64,000 nucleotides of DNA, taken from assembly GCA_949130485.1 (NCBI GenBank), contig OX422197.1:6986991-7050990 (forward strand). Reading direction: 5' to 3'. This stretch comes from Agelas oroides (Eukaryota > Porifera > Demospongiae > Agelasida > Agelasidae). Positions 51,131-61,461 of the stretch are shown here, in pieces (position 1 is the stretch's first letter; every line of letters begins with the position of its first letter). The position numbers were made by a program, and so were the translations under genes. The notes below the pieces were generated by a model, which saw only the letters and a list, made by a program, of their open reading frames with translations, had not been told where the DNA came from and did no database searches.

Positions 51131-54100
51131 TTACACCGGGAAACGGTTTGTATTTTTAAACTCTTCTTGCCCATAGCTTCTTGATAATATGCACTTTGCT
51201 TTAGTGCAACCTTTGTACCGAGCTAGGATTAGTCGCGAATGCACGCGAATTTCCATTGACGGCACTATACTGCGATGCAGGGAACGGAGATATTGGACGG
51301 TCTGTACAGCTTTGTGCGCCATTTGCACCGAGAAATGGTTTGTATTTTTAAACTCTTCATGCCCATAGCTTCTTGATAATATGCACCTTGCATAAGTGCA
51401 ACCTTTGTACCGAGCTAGGATTAGTCGCGAATGCACGCGAATTTCCTTTGACGACACTATACTGCGATGCAGGGAACGGAGATGTTGGACTGTCTGTACA
51501 GCTTTGTGCGCCTTTTGCACCGAGAAAGGGTTTGCGTTTTTAAACTCTTCTTGCCCATAGCTTCTTGATACTATGTACCTTGCATTAGTGCAACCTTTGT
51601 ACCGAGTTAGGCTTAGTCGCGAATGTACGCGAATTTCCATTGACGGCACTATACTGTTATGCAGGGAACGGAGATATTGTCCGGCCTGTTCAGCTGCGTG
51701 CACCTTTTTCACCGAGAAACGGTTCGCATTTTTAAACTCTTCATGCCCACAGCTTCTTGATAATATGCACTTTGCATTAGTGCAACCTTTGTACCGAGCT
51801 AGGATTAGTCGCGAATGGACGCGAATTTCCATTGACGGCACTATACTGCGATGCAGAGAAAGGAGATATTGGCCGGCCTGTACAGCTTTGTGCGCCTTTT
51901 GCACCGAGAAAGGGTTCGCATTTTTAAACTCTTCTTGCCCATAGCATCTTGATACTATGTACCATGCATTAATGCAACCTTTATACCGAGCTCGGCTTAG
52001 TCGCGAATGTATTCGAATTTCCATTGACGGCACTATGCTGCGATGCAAGGAACGGAGATATTGGCCGGCCTGTACAGCTTTGTGCGCCTTTTACACCGGG
52101 AAACGGTTTGTATTTTTAAACTCTTCTTGCCCATAGCTTCTTGGTAATATGCACTTTGCTTTAGTGCAACCTTTGTACCGAGCTAGGATTAGTCGCGAAT
52201 GCACGCGAATTTCCATTGACGGCACTATACTGCGATGCAGGGAACGGAGATATTGGACGGTCTGTACAGCTTTGTGCGCCTTTTGCACCGAGAAAGGGTT
52301 TGAATTTTTAAACTCTTCTTGCCCATAGCTTCTTGATACTATATACCTTGCATTAGTGCAACCTTTGCACCGAGCTAGGCTTAGTCGCGAATGTACTCGA
52401 CTTTCCATTGACGGCACAATACTGCTATTCAGGGAACGGAGATATTGGCCAACCAATAAACCTTTGTGCGCCATTTGCACCGAGAAATGGTTTGTATTTT
52501 TAAACTCTTCATGCCCATAGCTTCTTGATAATATGCACCTTGCATAAGCGCAACCTTTGTACCGAGCTAGGATTAGTCGCGAATGCACGCGAATTTCCTT
52601 TGACGACACTATACTGCGATGCAGGGAACGGAGATATTGGACGGTCTGTACAGCTTTGTGCGCCTTTTGCACCGATAAAGGGATTGCATTTTTAAACTCT
52701 TCTTGCCCATAGCTTCTTGATACTATGTACCTTGCATTAGTGCAACCTTTTTACCGAGTTAGGCTTAGTCGCGAATGTACGCGAATTTCCATTGACCGCA
52801 CTATACTGCGATGCAGGGAACGGAGATATTGGCCGGCCTGTACAGCTGTGTGCACCTTTTGCACCGAGAAACGGTTTGCATTTTTAAACTCTTCATGCCC
52901 ATAGCTTTTTGATAATATGCACTTTGCATTAGTGCAAACTTTGTACCGAGCTAGGATTAGTCGCGAATACACGCGAATTTCCATTGACGGCACTATACTG
53001 CGATGCAGAGAAAGGAGATATTGGCTGGCCTGTACAGCTTTGTGCGCCTTTTGCACCGAGAAAGGGTTCGCATTTTTAAACTCTTCTTGCCCATAGCTTC
53101 TTGATACTATGTACCATGCATTAGTGCAACATTTATACCGAGCTAGGATTGGTCGCGAATGTATTCGAATTTCCAATGACGGCACTATGCTGCGATGCAA
53201 GGAACGGAGATATTGGCCGGCCTGTACAGCTTTGTGCGCCTTTTATACCGGGAAACGGTTTGTATTTTTAAACTCTTCTTGCCCATAGCTTCTTGATAAT
53301 ATGCACTTTGCTTTAGTGCAACCTTTGTACCGAGCTAGGATTAGTCGCGAATGCACGCGAATTTCCATTGACGGCACTATACTGCGATGCAGGGAACGGA
53401 GATATTGGACGGTCTGTACAGCTTTGTGCGCCTTTTGCACCGAGAAAGGGTTTGCATTTTTAAACTCTTCTTGCCCATAGCTTCTTGATACTATATACCT
53501 TGCATTAGTGCAACCTTTGTACCGAGCTAGGCTTAGTCGCGAATGTACGCGAATTTCCATTGACGGCACAATACTGCGATGCAGGGAACGGAGATATTGG
53601 CCAGCCAGTAAAGCTTTGTGCGCCATTTGCACCGAGAAATGGGTTGTATTTTTAAACTCTTCATGCCCATAGCTTCTTGATAATATGCACCTTGCATTAG
53701 TGCAACCTTTGTACCGAGCTAGGCTTAGTCGCGAATGTACGCGAATTTCCATTGACGGCACAATACTGCGATGCAGGGAACGGAGATATTGGCTGACAAG
53801 TACAGCTTTGTGCGCCTTTTGCACCGAGAAATGGTTTGTATTTTTAAACTCTTCATGCCCATAGCTTCTTGATAATATGCACCTTGCATTAGTGCAACCT
53901 TTGTACCGAGCTAGGATTAGTCGCGAATGTACGCGAATTTCCATTGACGGAACTATACTGCGATGCAGGGAACGGAGATATTGGCCGGCCAGTACAGCTT
54001 TGTGCGCCTTTTGCACCGAGAAATGGTTTGTATTTTTAAACTCTTCATGCCCATAGCTTCTTGATAATATGCACCTTGCATTAGTGCAACCTTTGTACCG

Positions 54101-57100
54101 AGCTAGGATTAGTCGCGAATGTACGCGAATTTCCATTCACGGCACTATACTGCGATGCAGGGAACGGAGATATTGGACGGTCTGTACAGCTTTGTGCGCC
54201 TTTTGCACCGAGAAAGTGTTTGTATTTTTAAACTCTTATTCCCCATAGCTTCTTGATACTATGTACCTTGCATTAGTGGAACCATTGTAACGAGCTAGGA
54301 TTAGTCGCGAATGCCCGCGAATTTCCATTGACGGCACTATACTGCGATGCTGGGAACGGAGATATTAGCCGGCCTGTACAACTTTGTGCGCCTTTTACAC
54401 CGAGAAATGGTTTGTATTTTTAAACTCTTCATGCCCATAGCTTCTTGATAATATGCACTTTGCATAAGTACAACCTTTGTACCGAGCTAGGATTAGTCGC
54501 GAATGCACGCGAATTTCCATTCACGGCACTATACTGCGATGCAGGGAACGGAGATATTGGACGGTCTGTACAGCTTTGTGCGCCTTTTGCACCGAGAAAG
54601 GGTTTGAATTTTTAAACTCTTCTTGTCCATAGCTTCTTGATACTATGTACCTTGCATTAGTGCAACCTTTGTACCGAGTTAGGCTTAGTCGCGAATGTAC
54701 ACGAATTTCCATTGACGGCACTATACTGTTATGCAGAGAACGGAGATATTAGCCGGCCTGTTCAGCTGCGTGCACCTTTTTCACCGAGAAACGGTTTGCA
54801 TTTTTAAACTCTTCATGCCCATAGCTTCTTGATAATATGCACTTTGCATTAGTGCAACCTTTGTACCTAACTAGGATTAGTTGCGAATGCACGCGAATTT
54901 CCATTGACGGCACTATACTGCGATGCAGAGAAAGGAGATATTGGCCGGCCTGTACAGCTTTGTGCGCCTTTTGCACCGAGAAAGGGTACGCATTTTTAAA
55001 CTCTTCTTGCCCATAGCTTCTTGATACTATGTACCATGCATTAATGCAACCTTTATACCGAGCTCGGCTTAGTCGCGAATGTATTCGAATTTCCATTGAC
55101 GGCACTATGCTGCGATGCAAGGAACGGAGATATTGGCCGGCCTGTACAGCTTTGTGCGCCTTTTACACCGGGAAACGGTTTGTATTTTTAAACTCTTCTT
55201 GCCCATCGCTTCTTGATACTATGTACCTTGCATTAGTGGAACCATTGTAACGAGCTAGGATTAGTCGCGAATGCCCGCGAATTTCCATTGACGGCACTAT
55301 ACTGCGATGCTGGGAACGGAGATATTAGCCGGCCTGTACAACTTTGTGCGCCTTTTACACCGAGAAATGGTTTGTATTTTTAAACTCTTCATGCCCATAG
55401 CTTCTTTATAATATGCACTTTGCATAAGTACAACCTTTGTACCGAGCTAGGATTAGTCGCGAATGCACGCGAATTTCCATTCACGGCACTATACTGCGAT
55501 GCAGGGAACGGAGATATTGGACGGTCTGTACAGCTTTGTGCGCCTTTTGCACCGAGAAAGGGTTTGCATTTTTAAACTCTTCTTGTCCATAGCTTCTTGA
55601 TACTATGTACCTTGCATTAGTGCAACCTTTGTACCGAGTTAGGCTTAGTCGCGAATGTACGCGAATTTCCATTGACGGCACTATACTGTTATGCAGGGAA
55701 CGGAGATATTAGCCGGCCTGTTCAGCTGCGTGCACCTTTTTCACCGAGAAACGGTTTGCATTTTTAAACTCTTCATGCCCATAGCTTCTTGATAATATGC
55801 ACTTTGCATTAGTGCAACCTTTCTACCGAGCTAGGATTAGTCGCGAATGCACGCGAATTTCCATTGACGGCACTATACTGCGATGCAGAGAAAGGAGATA
55901 TTGGCCGGCCTGTACAGCTTTGTGCGCCTTTTGCACCGAGAAAGGGTACGCATTTTTAAACTCTTCTTGCCCATAGCTTCTTGATACTATGTACCATGCA
56001 TTAATGCAACCTTTATACCGAGCTCGGCTTAGTCGCGAATGTATTCGAATTTCCATTGACGGCACTATGCTGCGATGCAAGGAACGGAGATATTGGCCGG
56101 CCTGTACAGCTTTGTGCGCCTTTTACACCGGGAAACGGTTTGTATTTTTAAACTCTTCTTGCCCATAGCTTCTTGATAATATGCACTTTGCTTTAGTGCA
56201 ACCTTTGTACCGAGCTAGGATTAGTCGCGAATGCACGCGAATTTCCATTGACGGCACTATACTGCGATGCAGGGAACGGAGATATTGGACGGTCTGTACA
56301 GCTTTGTGCGCCTTTTGCACCGAGAAAGGGTTTGAATTTTTAAACTCTTCTTGCCCATAGCTTCTTGATACTATATACCTTGCATTAGTGCAACCTTTGC
56401 ACCGAGCTAGGCTTAGTCGCGAATGTACTCGACTTTCCATTGACGGCACAATACTGCTATTCAGGGAACGGAGATATTGGCCAACCAATAAACCTTTGTG
56501 CGCCATTTGCACCGAGAAATGGTTTGTATTTTTAAACTCTTCATGCCCATAGCTTCTTGATAATATGCACCTTGCATAAGTGCAACCTTTGTACCGAGCT
56601 AGGATTAGTCGCGAATGCACGCGAATTTCCTTTGACGACACTATACTGCGATGCAAGGAACGGAGATATTGGACGGTCTGTACAGCTTTGTGCGCCTTTT
56701 GCACCGATAAAGGGATTGCATTTTTAAACTCTTCTTGCCCATAGCTTCTTGATACTATGTACCTTGCATTAGTGCAACCTTTTTACCGAGTTAGGCTTAG
56801 TCGCGAATGTACGCGAATTTCCATTGACCGCACTATACTGCGATGCAGGGAACGGAGATATTGGCCGGCCTGTACAGCTGTGTGCACCTTTTGCACCGAG
56901 AAACGGTTTGCATTTTTAAACTCTTCATGCCCATAGCTTTTTGATAATATGCACTTTGCATTAGTGCAAACTTTGTACCGAGCTAGGATTAGTCGCGAAT
57001 ACACGCGAATTTCCATTGACGGCACTATACTGCGATGCAGAGAAAGGAGACATTGGCTGGCCTGTACAGCTTTGTGCGCCTTTTGCACCGAGAAAGGGTT

Positions 57101-58632
57101 CGCATTTTTAAACTCTTCTTGCCCATAGCTTCTTGATACTATTTACCATGCATTAGTGCAACATTTATACCGAGCTAGGATTAGTCGCGAATGTATTCGA
57201 ATTTCCATTGACGGCACAATGCTGCGATGCAAGGAACGGAGATATTGGCCGGCCTGTACAGCTTTGTGCGCCTTTTATACCGGGAAACGGTTTGTATTTT
57301 TAAACTCTTCTTGCCCATAGCTTCTTGATAATATGCACTTTGCTTTAGTGCAACCTTTGTACCGAGCTAGGATTAGTCGCGAATGCACGCGAATTTCCAT
57401 TGACGGCACTATACTGCGATGCAGGGAACGGAGATATTGGACGGTCTGTACAGCTTTGTGCGCCTTTTGCACCGAGAAAGGGTTTGCATTTTTAAACTCT
57501 TCTTGCCCATAGCTTCTTGATACTATATACCTTGTATTAGTGCAACCTTTGTACCGAGCTAGGCTTAGTCGCGAATGTACGCGAATTTCCATTGACGGCA
57601 CAATACTGCGATGCAGGGAACGGAGATATTGGCCAGCCAGTAAAGCTTTGTGCGCCATTTGCACCGAGAAATGGGTTGTATTTTTAAACTCTTCATGCCC
57701 ATAGCTTCTTGATAATATGCACCTTGCATTAGTGCAACCTTTGTACCGAGCTAGGCTTAGTCGCGAATGTACGCGAATTTCCATTGACGGCACTATACTG
57801 CGATGCAGGGAACGGAGATATTGGCTGACAAGTACAGCTTTGTGCGCCTTTTGCACCGAGAAATGGTTTGTATTTTTAAACTCTTCATGCCCATAGCTTC
57901 TTGATAATATGCACCTTGCATTAGTGCACCCTTTGTACCGAGCTAGGATTAGTCGCGAATGTACGCGAATTTCCATTGACGGAACTATACTGCGATGCAG
58001 GGAACGGAGATATTGGCCGGCCAGTACAGCTTTTTGCGCCTTTTGCACCGAGAAATGGTTTGTATTTTTAAACTCTTCATGCCCATAGCTTCTTGATAAT
58101 ATGCACCTTGCATTAGTGCAACCTTTGTACCGAGCTAGGATTAGTCGCGAATGTACGCGAATTTCCATTCACGGCACTATACTGCGATGCAGGGAACGGA
58201 GATATTGGACGGTCTGTACAGCTTTGTGCGCCTTTTGCACCGAGAAAGTGTTTGTATTTTTAAACTCTTATTCCCCATAGCTTCTTGATACTATGTACCT
58301 TGCATTAGTGGAACCATTGTAACGAGCTAGGATTAGTCGCGAATGCACGCGAATTTCCATTGACGGCACTATACTGCGATGCTGGGAACGGAGATATTTG
58401 CCGGCCTGTACAACTTTGTGCGCCTTTTACACCGAGAAATGGTTTGTATTTTTAAACTCTTCATGCCCATAGCTTCTTGATAATATGCACTTTGCATAAG
58501 TACAACCTTTGTACCGAGCTAGGATTAGTCGCGAATGCACGCGAATTTCCATTCACGGCACTATACTGCGATGCAGGGAACGGAGATATTGGACGGTCTG
58601 TACAGCTTTGTGCGCCTTTTGCGCCGAGAAAG
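51131..58632 (-). repeat. 21-unit duplication (4032 bp offset)
   Basis: The segment 52091-54600 recurs at 56123-58632, exactly 4032 bp away. Shared private variants include TTGCACCGAGC with GTACTCGACTTTCC, CTGCTATTCAGGG with CCAACCAATAAACC, ATTTTTACCGAGTTAGG, TGGCTGACAAGTACAGC, CTCTTATTCCCC and GTGGAACCATTGTAACG. Differences are single bases, for example TGCATAAGCGCAACC against TGCATAAGTGCAACC. Upstream similarity at the same offset extends patchily back to about 51570-52048. Confidence 0.88.
54246..56165 (-). repeat. 5-unit tandem duplication (960 bp)
   Basis: Positions 54246-55205 and 55206-56165 match closely at a 960-bp offset. Both begin in the GATACTATGTACC / GTGGAACCATTGTAACG unit and pass through TGCTGGGAACGG, TGCATAAGTACAACC, CTATACTGTTATGCAG, TTCAGCTGCGTGC, AAGGGTACGC and GGGAAACGG units in the same order. 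It sits inside the left copy of the 4032-bp duplication but is single in the right copy, so it arose after or apart from that event. Confidence 0.87.
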
Positions 58633-60239
58633 GGTTTTCATTTTTAAACTCTTCTTGCCCATAGCTTCTTGATACTATGTACCTTGCATTAGTGCAACCT
58701 TTGTACCGAGCTAGGATTAGTCGCGAATCTACGCGAATTTCCATTGACGGCACTATACTGCGATGCAGGGAAAGGAGATATTTGCAGGCCTATACAGCTT
58801 TGTGCGCCTTTTGCACCGAGAAATGGTTTGTATTTTTAAACTCTTCATGCCCATAGCTTCTTGATAATATGCACCTTGCATTAGTGCAACCTTTGTACCG
58901 AGCTAGGATTAGTCGCTAATGTACGCGAATTTCCATTCACGGCACTATCCTGCGATGCAGGGAACGGAGATATTGGCTGGCCAGTACAGCTTTGTGCGCC
59001 TTTTGCACCGAGAAATGGTTTGTATTTTTAAACTCTTCATGCCCATAGCTTCTTGATAATATGCACCTTGCATTAGTGCAACCTTTGTACCGAGCTAGGA
59101 TTAGTCGCGAATGCACGCGAATTTCCATTGACGAAACTATACTGCGATGCCGGGAACGGTGATATTGGCCGGCCAGTAGAGCTTTGTGCGCCTTTTGTAC
59201 CGAGAAATGGTTTTTATTTTTAAACTCTTCATGCCCATAGCTACTTGATAATATGCACCTTGCATTAGTGCAACCTTTGTACCGAGCTAGGATTAGTCGC
59301 GAATGCACGCGAATTTCCATTGAAGGCACTATACTGCGATGCAGGGAACGGAGATTATGGACGGTCTGTACAGCTTTGTGCGCCATTTGCACCGAGAAAG
59401 GGTTTGCATTTTTAAACTCTTCTTGCCCATAGCTTCTTGATACTATGTACCTTGCATTAGTGCAACCTTTGTACCGAGCTAGGATTAGTCGCGAATGTAC
59501 GCGAATTTCCATTGACTGTACTATACTGCGATGCAGGGGACGGAGATATTGGACGGCCAGTACAGCTTTGTGCGCCTTTTGCACCGAGAAAGGGTTTGCA
59601 TTTTTAAACTCTTCTTGCCCATAGCTTCTTGATACTATGTACCTTGCATTAGTGCAACCTTTTTACCGAGTTAAGCTTAGTCGCGAATGTACGCGAATTT
59701 CCATTGACGGCACTATACTGCTATGCAGGGAACGGAGATATTGGCCGGCCTGTACAGCTGTGTGCATCTTTTGCACCGAGAAACGGTTTGCATTTTTTAA
59801 CTCTTCATGCGCATAGCTTCTTGATAATATGCACCTTGCATTAGTGCAACCTTTGTACCGAGCAAGGATTAGTCGCGAATGCACGCGAATTTCCATTGAC
59901 GGCACTATACTGCGATGCAGAGAAAGGAGATATTGGCCGGCCTGTACAGCTTTGTGCCCCTTTTGCACCGAGAAAGGGTTCGCATTTTTAAACTCTTCTT
60001 GCCCATAGCTTCTTGATACTATGTACCATGCATTAGTGCAACCTTTATACCGAGCTAGGCTTAGTCGCGAATGTATTCGAATTTCCATTGACGGCACTAT
60101 GCTGCGATGCAAGGAACGGAGATATTGGCCGGCCTGTACAGCTTTGTGCGCCTTTTTCACCGTGAAACGGTTTGTATTTTTAAACTCTTCTTGCCCATAG
60201 CTTCTTGATAATATGCACTTTGCTTTAGTGCAACCTTTA
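58633..60239 (-). repeat. Terminal satellite units next to the LINE
   Basis: The last eight or so units have no long match elsewhere in the window beyond ordinary unit similarity. They include a CAGCTGTGTGCATCTTTTGCACC variant at 59755-59778 that I find nowhere else in the array. The final unit is cut in TTAGTGCAACCTTT at 60238, short of the usual GTACCGAGC. After that the satellite orientation flips for 42 bp. Confidence 0.8.
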
Positions 60240-60281
60240 GTGCAAAAGATGCACACAGCTGTACAGGCCGGCCAATATCTC
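60240..60281 (+). repeat. 42-bp inverted satellite scrap at the LINE junction
   Basis: These 42 bases are an exact reverse complement of 59735-59776, including that unit's private GTGTGCATC variant, about 460 bp away. They therefore read in the left-array orientation although they sit at the end of the inverted right array. The join on the array side carries short homology: TTTAGTGCAA occurs both in the last unit (60223-60232 region) and across the junction at 60236-60245. This looks like template switching or repair synthesis during LINE insertion or array breakage. Confidence 0.88.
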
Positions 60282-60337
60282 TCAATTTTCTCAGTGGACG
60301 CACTTGCTGGACGGTCCTAAATATTAAGAAGAGCGCT

Positions 60338-61366
60338 ATGCCTCCTAAGAAGCAGAGAGGGTCACAAAATTCCGCTACTAAAGAACCCTGCTGTATCTGC
60401 TGTCAACCGATTGTAATTGGCAAGGATGAAGCTCTCTTCTGTGTCGGCAAATGCCAGCAGTGGCTACATCGCTATTGCGCCAGCGTTAGCGTCAAGTGCT
60501 ACAAGGCCATTATAGATGATAACCACTCGTATCTCTGTCCCTGCTGTTATCGTGAAAGTCAAGAAGAACGCATCACTGAACTAACCAGCACTGTGGAGAC
60601 TATGAAGCTTGAAATAGCCCAACTGAAGAAGGAGCTAGCAACCGCCCAGGGTACAGCAACTACTCAACCGCAGAGAAGCTACGCGAACGTGGCGAGCAGA
60701 AAGACTGGCGCTGGCGCTAACAAAGCTCACAATTACCGCAAGCCTCTGGGTGGAGAACATGGTGCAGGTAGCGACGCGGGGAGTACAGCCCTTGGAGAAC
60801 CTTCTGTGAGTACAAACAAGATAAAGGTTGTGGGAGCTCGCAGGATTTGGGGTACACTCAAGAGTAGTAGTACTAAGACTGTCAAAAGTGTGATTTTGCG
60901 AGTCAGTAAGATTGAAGGTGAGCTGCGTATAAAGCGTAAAGATAAAGAGAACCCTACGACTGGACGACCAAAATGGTGGTACGTTGTCCATGGCAGTGAA
61001 TCCACTCTTATGGAACTCGAAGCCAAGTGGGATCAAGTGAAAGTGCAAACCTCATGGAAACTTGAGCCATGCTTTCTGACAGAAAGTCAAAACATCTCAC
61101 CACCTTCAGCTACTACCACTGATGCTGCAAGTACCCTACTGCCCACCCATATTCAGCCTTCTACTGACGTGCAACCATTACCATCCCCACCTCAACATCC
61201 TGTTGCTGCTGACATGCAACCATTACCATCCTCATCTCAATCTCCTGTTCTTATAGAATGTACCCAGTCTGAGGAGCTTGATATTCAGGGAAATGGACAT
61301 GCCCCTTTGAAGCCAGTTACTTCGGGCTTCAATCTACAACAGGGGGCCCAGAAGGAGCAGCAATAA
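60338..61366 (+). CDS. LINE ORF1 protein with PHD-type zinc finger
   Basis: 342 residues. A PHD-like Cys4-His-Cys3 finger spans about residues 18-71: C19/C22, C35/C39, H44 and C47 with W42, and C67/C70. A charged heptad-like helix follows at 74-104 and should form a coiled coil for oligomerisation. A basic region RRIWGTLKSS to QTSWKLEPCF (168-246) holds W171, W213/W214, W231 and W240; I recall similar stretches in ORF1 of invertebrate CR1-like elements but cannot name a domain. The tail is proline-rich with a 15-residue tandem duplication (276-305). ORF1 proteins of such LINEs bind element RNA and accompany it in the retrotransposition particle; PHD fingers in them may contact chromatin (inference). 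The start is the first ATG of the element, and the frame is intact to TAA at 61364-61366. Confidence 0.88.
   Translation: MPPKKQRGSQNSATKEPCCICCQPIVIGKDEALFCVGKCQQWLHRYCASVSVKCYKAIIDDNHSYLCPCCYRESQEERITELTSTVETMKLEIAQLKKELATAQGTATTQPQRSYANVASRKTGAGANKAHNYRKPLGGEHGAGSDAGSTALGEPSVSTNKIKVVGARRIWGTLKSSSTKTVKSVILRVSKIEGELRIKRKDKENPTTGRPKWWYVVHGSESTLMELEAKWDQVKVQTSWKLEPCFLTESQNISPPSATTTDAASTLLPTHIQPSTDVQPLPSPPQHPVAADMQPLPSSSQSPVLIECTQSEELDIQGNGHAPLKPVTSGFNLQQGAQKEQQ
61163..61252 (+). repeat. In-frame 45-bp tandem duplication in ORF1 tail
   Basis: Two 15-codon copies (61163-61207 and 61208-61252) share CAACCATTACCATCC and end in CCTGTT. They encode DVQPLPSPPQHPVA and DMQPLPSSSQSPVL type repeats. 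The duplication is in frame and lengthens the proline-rich linker after the conserved basic domain. It could serve as a subfamily marker for this LINE. Confidence 0.8.
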
Positions 61367-61461
61367 CCTCTGAACTACCTACCCTGTTGTCAAACTATGT
61401 ATATCCTGTGAGCAGAGACTCAAACTTTATTGGTCCCAGCAATACTGTTAACGGTAGAGGT

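Larger units (their letters stand above)
14227..60239 (-). repeat. Right array of the 192-bp satellite (about 240 units), inverted
   Basis: The same 192-bp unit as 1-11810 runs in reverse-complement orientation for 46 kb. Plus-strand landmarks are TTTTGCACCGAGAAA, TTTTTAAACTCTTC, CCCATAGCTTCTTGATAATATGCA, TTAGTGCAACCTTTGTACCGAGCTAGGATTAGTCGCGAATGCACG, and GATATTGGCCGGCC. Period is kept apart from small indels: a 20-bp deletion at 16381, a 3-bp insertion near 18281, 2-3 extra T in some units, and a 1-bp deletion near 46075. Typical units differ from the left array (NARC or NAR-Y instead of NAKC), so the arrays are separate subfamilies, not a fresh mirror copy. Confidence 0.97.

Noticed and set aside
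1..60239. CRISPR-like or rRNA-spacer interpretation of the regular repeats
   Set aside because: The whole 192-bp unit repeats with no unique spacers, the period is far too long for CRISPR, and no rRNA sequence is present.
60635..61048. Minus-strand frames antisense to ORF1
   Set aside because: They are shadows of the ORF1 coding sequence, with no motif of their own.
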